DNA from: Rhodobacterales bacterium 34-62-10
GTDB lineage: Bacteria > Pseudomonadota > Alphaproteobacteria > Rhodobacterales > Rhodobacteraceae
Direction: 5' to 3'
Length of the DNA: 6,099 bases
Assembly (NCBI GenBank): GCA_002282555.1
Contig: NCJR01000134.1
Span: 1-6,099, forward strand
Part shown: in pieces, positions 5,039 through 6,099 of the stretch
How positions within the stretch are numbered: position 1 is the stretch's first letter
How the letters are laid out: the number at the start of each line of letters is the position of its first letter
Translations under genes and position numbers: made by a program
The notes under the pieces: model-generated
Databases searched by the model: none
Told to the model about the DNA's origin: nothing
Seen by the model: the letters and a program-made list of their open reading frames with translations, nothing else

Positions 5039-5435
5039 AGCCTTCTTTACTTTGACAGCTACTGGGTTCGCCGCCAGAGCTGAAACAAGTGGGTACTATG
5101 CCGTCCAGAACTTCTCCTGCAGTTACGTGTCTACTGCGTTTGAAGATGAAAGAAACTTTCGCAAGACAATGGATCCGCCTCCACATCCTGAAGCTCTCAC
5201 AACTCTTCAAACAAGAGAGCTAGCACAGTTCGTTGCTGGGTTTTTGACTGCTTGGAACGCAATTTCTGCGATGTATGATGTCAGGGATGAAGTTTACAAT
5301 GCATATCCGGCAGGATTGACTGCAGCCCTATACAAAATTGATGCATACTGCACATCCAACAGAACAAATACAATAATAGATGGACTTTATGACATACTTA
5401 CGTCAAGCGATGCAAACCCAATCAAGAAGGAGTAG
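5016..5435 (+). CDS. Exported two-cysteine protein, start codon unresolved
   Basis: Likely secreted or periplasmic protein. From about 5016 the frame reads as a textbook signal peptide: a Lys, a hydrophobic core (FSIAFFTLTATGFAA) and an ARA cleavage site, then mature ETSGYYAVQNF. The mature part is about 117 residues, with Cys13 and Cys90 that could form a disulfide. FVAGFLTAWNAIS and YKIDAYCTSNRTNTIIDGLYDIL resemble small periplasmic helical proteins of the HdeA or Rap1a/Tai-like kind, where a YC-x-xN segment is common; this assignment is tentative. No ATG, GTG or TTG lies at the right distance. The codon at 5016 is ATA, and in-frame ATGs occur only at 4770 and 4854, inside the antisense gene. 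A non-standard start, a small indel or loss of the original 5' end are all possible. The next gene starts 6 bp after its stop, so they form an operon. Confidence 0.6.
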   Translation: MNITKFSIAFFTLTATGFAARAETSGYYAVQNFSCSYVSTAFEDERNFRKTMDPPPHPEALTTLQTRELAQFVAGFLTAWNAISAMYDVRDEVYNAYPAGLTAALYKIDAYCTSNRTNTIIDGLYDILTSSDANPIKKE

Positions 5436-5441
5436 TCAATC

Positions 5442-5687
5442 ATGGGTCATAACGATCATATAGACTTTGATCTTCACAATCACTTAGCTGCGGCGATTGA
5501 AAGTGGCTTCCTCGATGAATTTGCGCACAAAGATGCCATTGGCGTTGCACGTCAAGTCATACATCGTGGACTTGATAGTCTCTCTCCAAAGCAACGCACT
5601 ATTTACGAAAACACTGTTATACCGGCCCTAAAATATGCCTATGATGAACTCAACACGCAGGAAATTTTGAACAGAAATCCAGATTGA
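5442..5687 (+). CDS. Unrecognised 81-residue protein, co-transcribed with the exported protein
   Basis: Small, probably cytoplasmic protein. The first 14 residues are rich in His and Asp (MGHNDHIDFDLHNH). A predicted helical segment (AIGVARQVIHRGLDSLSPKQRTIYENTVIPAL, 32-63) follows. The LSPKQR..Y motif recurs, as far as I recall, in small uncharacterised bacterial proteins, but I cannot give a function. The ATG at 5442 has a strong SD, AAGGAG (5427-5432), nine bases upstream, which overlaps the end of the preceding gene. That tight coupling implies coexpression and perhaps a joint function. There is no signal peptide or membrane span. The gene is AT-rich like its neighbours and ends 31 bp before the convergent end of the relaxase gene. 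Confidence 0.75.
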   Translation: MGHNDHIDFDLHNHLAAAIESGFLDEFAHKDAIGVARQVIHRGLDSLSPKQRTIYENTVIPALKYAYDELNTQEILNRNPD

Positions 5688-5717
5688 ATAATCACCACAC
5701 ATCTTATGCTATAATGG

Positions 5718-6099
5718 CTACAGTTCGTGCCCTAGTCCGCGCTGTTTCTGAATATCCGCTTCGAATTCCTGCTCTAATTCTTTGTCATGCAGACGCTCAG
5801 CCTCCTGCGCCACATGTTCCTTGTCCACCTCCCGGCCCTGCCGGATCGCCGCCAGGCGGACGGCGATTTCGCCGTGGTCCAGCGCCTTCGCTCCGGCGCG
5901 CAAGCGGTCGGCCAGGCTCTGCGTGGCGGCGGGTTTGTCTGATGTCTTTTCACTGATCGCTGATCGCGTATCACCGATATCTGAACGCTGATCGCGCAAT
6001 GCCCAAGCCTCGCGCATCCGGGCGGCAAGATCCTGCGGGCGGTCGCGGTCATGCCCGCCGCCTTCATAGGCCAGCCCGGCTTCGGACGGCTGCAACCTG
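5718..6099 (-). CDS. mobA: MobA/MobL-type relaxase, C-terminal part (continuation of the gene at 1-965)
   Basis: This is the tail of the relaxase. On the circle the codon at 2-1-6000 encodes Ala322 (in REAWALRDQ). The frame then runs to a TAG at 5720-5718, adding about 93 residues after the junction. Because 6,000 is divisible by three, the same frame is open on both sides. The segment has a charged, probably flexible linker (LRDQRSDIGDTRSAISEKTS) and then a charged helical tail (RLRAGAKALDHGEIAVRLAAIRQ and on). It has no catalytic motifs. Such tails in this family usually contribute to DNA or transport-machine contacts (inference). Bases 6001-6099 repeat codons already counted at 1-99. The gene ends 31 bp from the convergent gene that stops at 5687, and no clear terminator hairpin lies between. 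Confidence 0.88.
   Translation of the reverse strand, partial: RLQPSEAGLAYEGGGHDRDRPQDLAARMREAWALRDQRSDIGDTRSAISEKTSDKPAATQSLADRLRAGAKALDHGEIAVRLAAIRQGREVDKEHVAQEAERLHDKELEQEFEADIQKQRGLGHEL
6001..6099. repeat. Terminal duplication marking a closed circle (right copy)
   Basis: Exact copy of bases 1-99. Base 6000 is followed on the circle by base 1. A 99-bp exact overlap is the size of a commonly used assembler k-mer, which fits an assembly origin (inference). Confidence 0.93.

Noticed and set aside
5710..5715. Perfect TATAAT
   Set aside because: No -35 at suitable distance, and it lies between convergent gene ends with no gene to drive.
5684..5956. Plus-strand open frame of 90 codons
   Set aside because: Antisense to the relaxase C-terminus, rich in proline and arginine.

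Overview
The window is one complete small circular plasmid, opened inside its relaxase gene. Bases 1-99 and 6001-6099 are identical, so the molecule is most simply a 6,000-bp circle with a 99-bp assembly overlap. Closing the circle joins two minus-strand fragments, in frame, into one 415-codon MobA-type relaxase. The replication protein (RPA/RepA type), the relaxase type and the high GC of the backbone suggest an alphaproteobacterial host, perhaps Rhodobacterales or Sphingomonadales. Nothing in the sequence fixes the genus.

Layout on the circle. (1) Mobilization: the relaxase gene (minus strand, 965 to 1, continuing 6000 to 5718) diverges from mobC (1122-1385) and a membrane protein gene (1382-1960) that overlaps mobC by 4 bp. 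Between them lies an RSF1010-like oriT (about 1021-1053), overlapped by a good relaxase promoter. (2) Replication: the gene-poor stretch 1961-2321 holds three TAGTGTTA repeats, a DnaA box and six 17-bp iterons in two sequence classes, followed by repA (2322-3332). (3) Maintenance: a helix-turn-helix/coiled-coil DNA-binding protein (3405-3836), with GCAAC-rich repeats both upstream of and inside its gene, then a HigB2/HigA2-like toxin-antitoxin pair (3908-4521) with a palindromic operator. (4) Cargo: a visibly AT-richer segment (about 4522-5717). It carries a minus-strand gene of unknown function (4538-5038), an exported two-cysteine protein (about 5016-5435) whose start codon is not evident, and a closely spaced 81-residue protein (5442-5687).

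The plasmid is probably mobilizable but not self-transmissible: it has oriT and relaxosome genes but no type IV secretion or coupling protein genes. RepA would start replication at the iterons, the HTH/coiled-coil protein may regulate or segregate the plasmid, and HigBA would kill or arrest plasmid-free cells. The least explained part is the cargo segment: three unrecognised proteins, two divergent genes whose 5' ends overlap, and stop codons of convergent genes placed in an inverted repeat.
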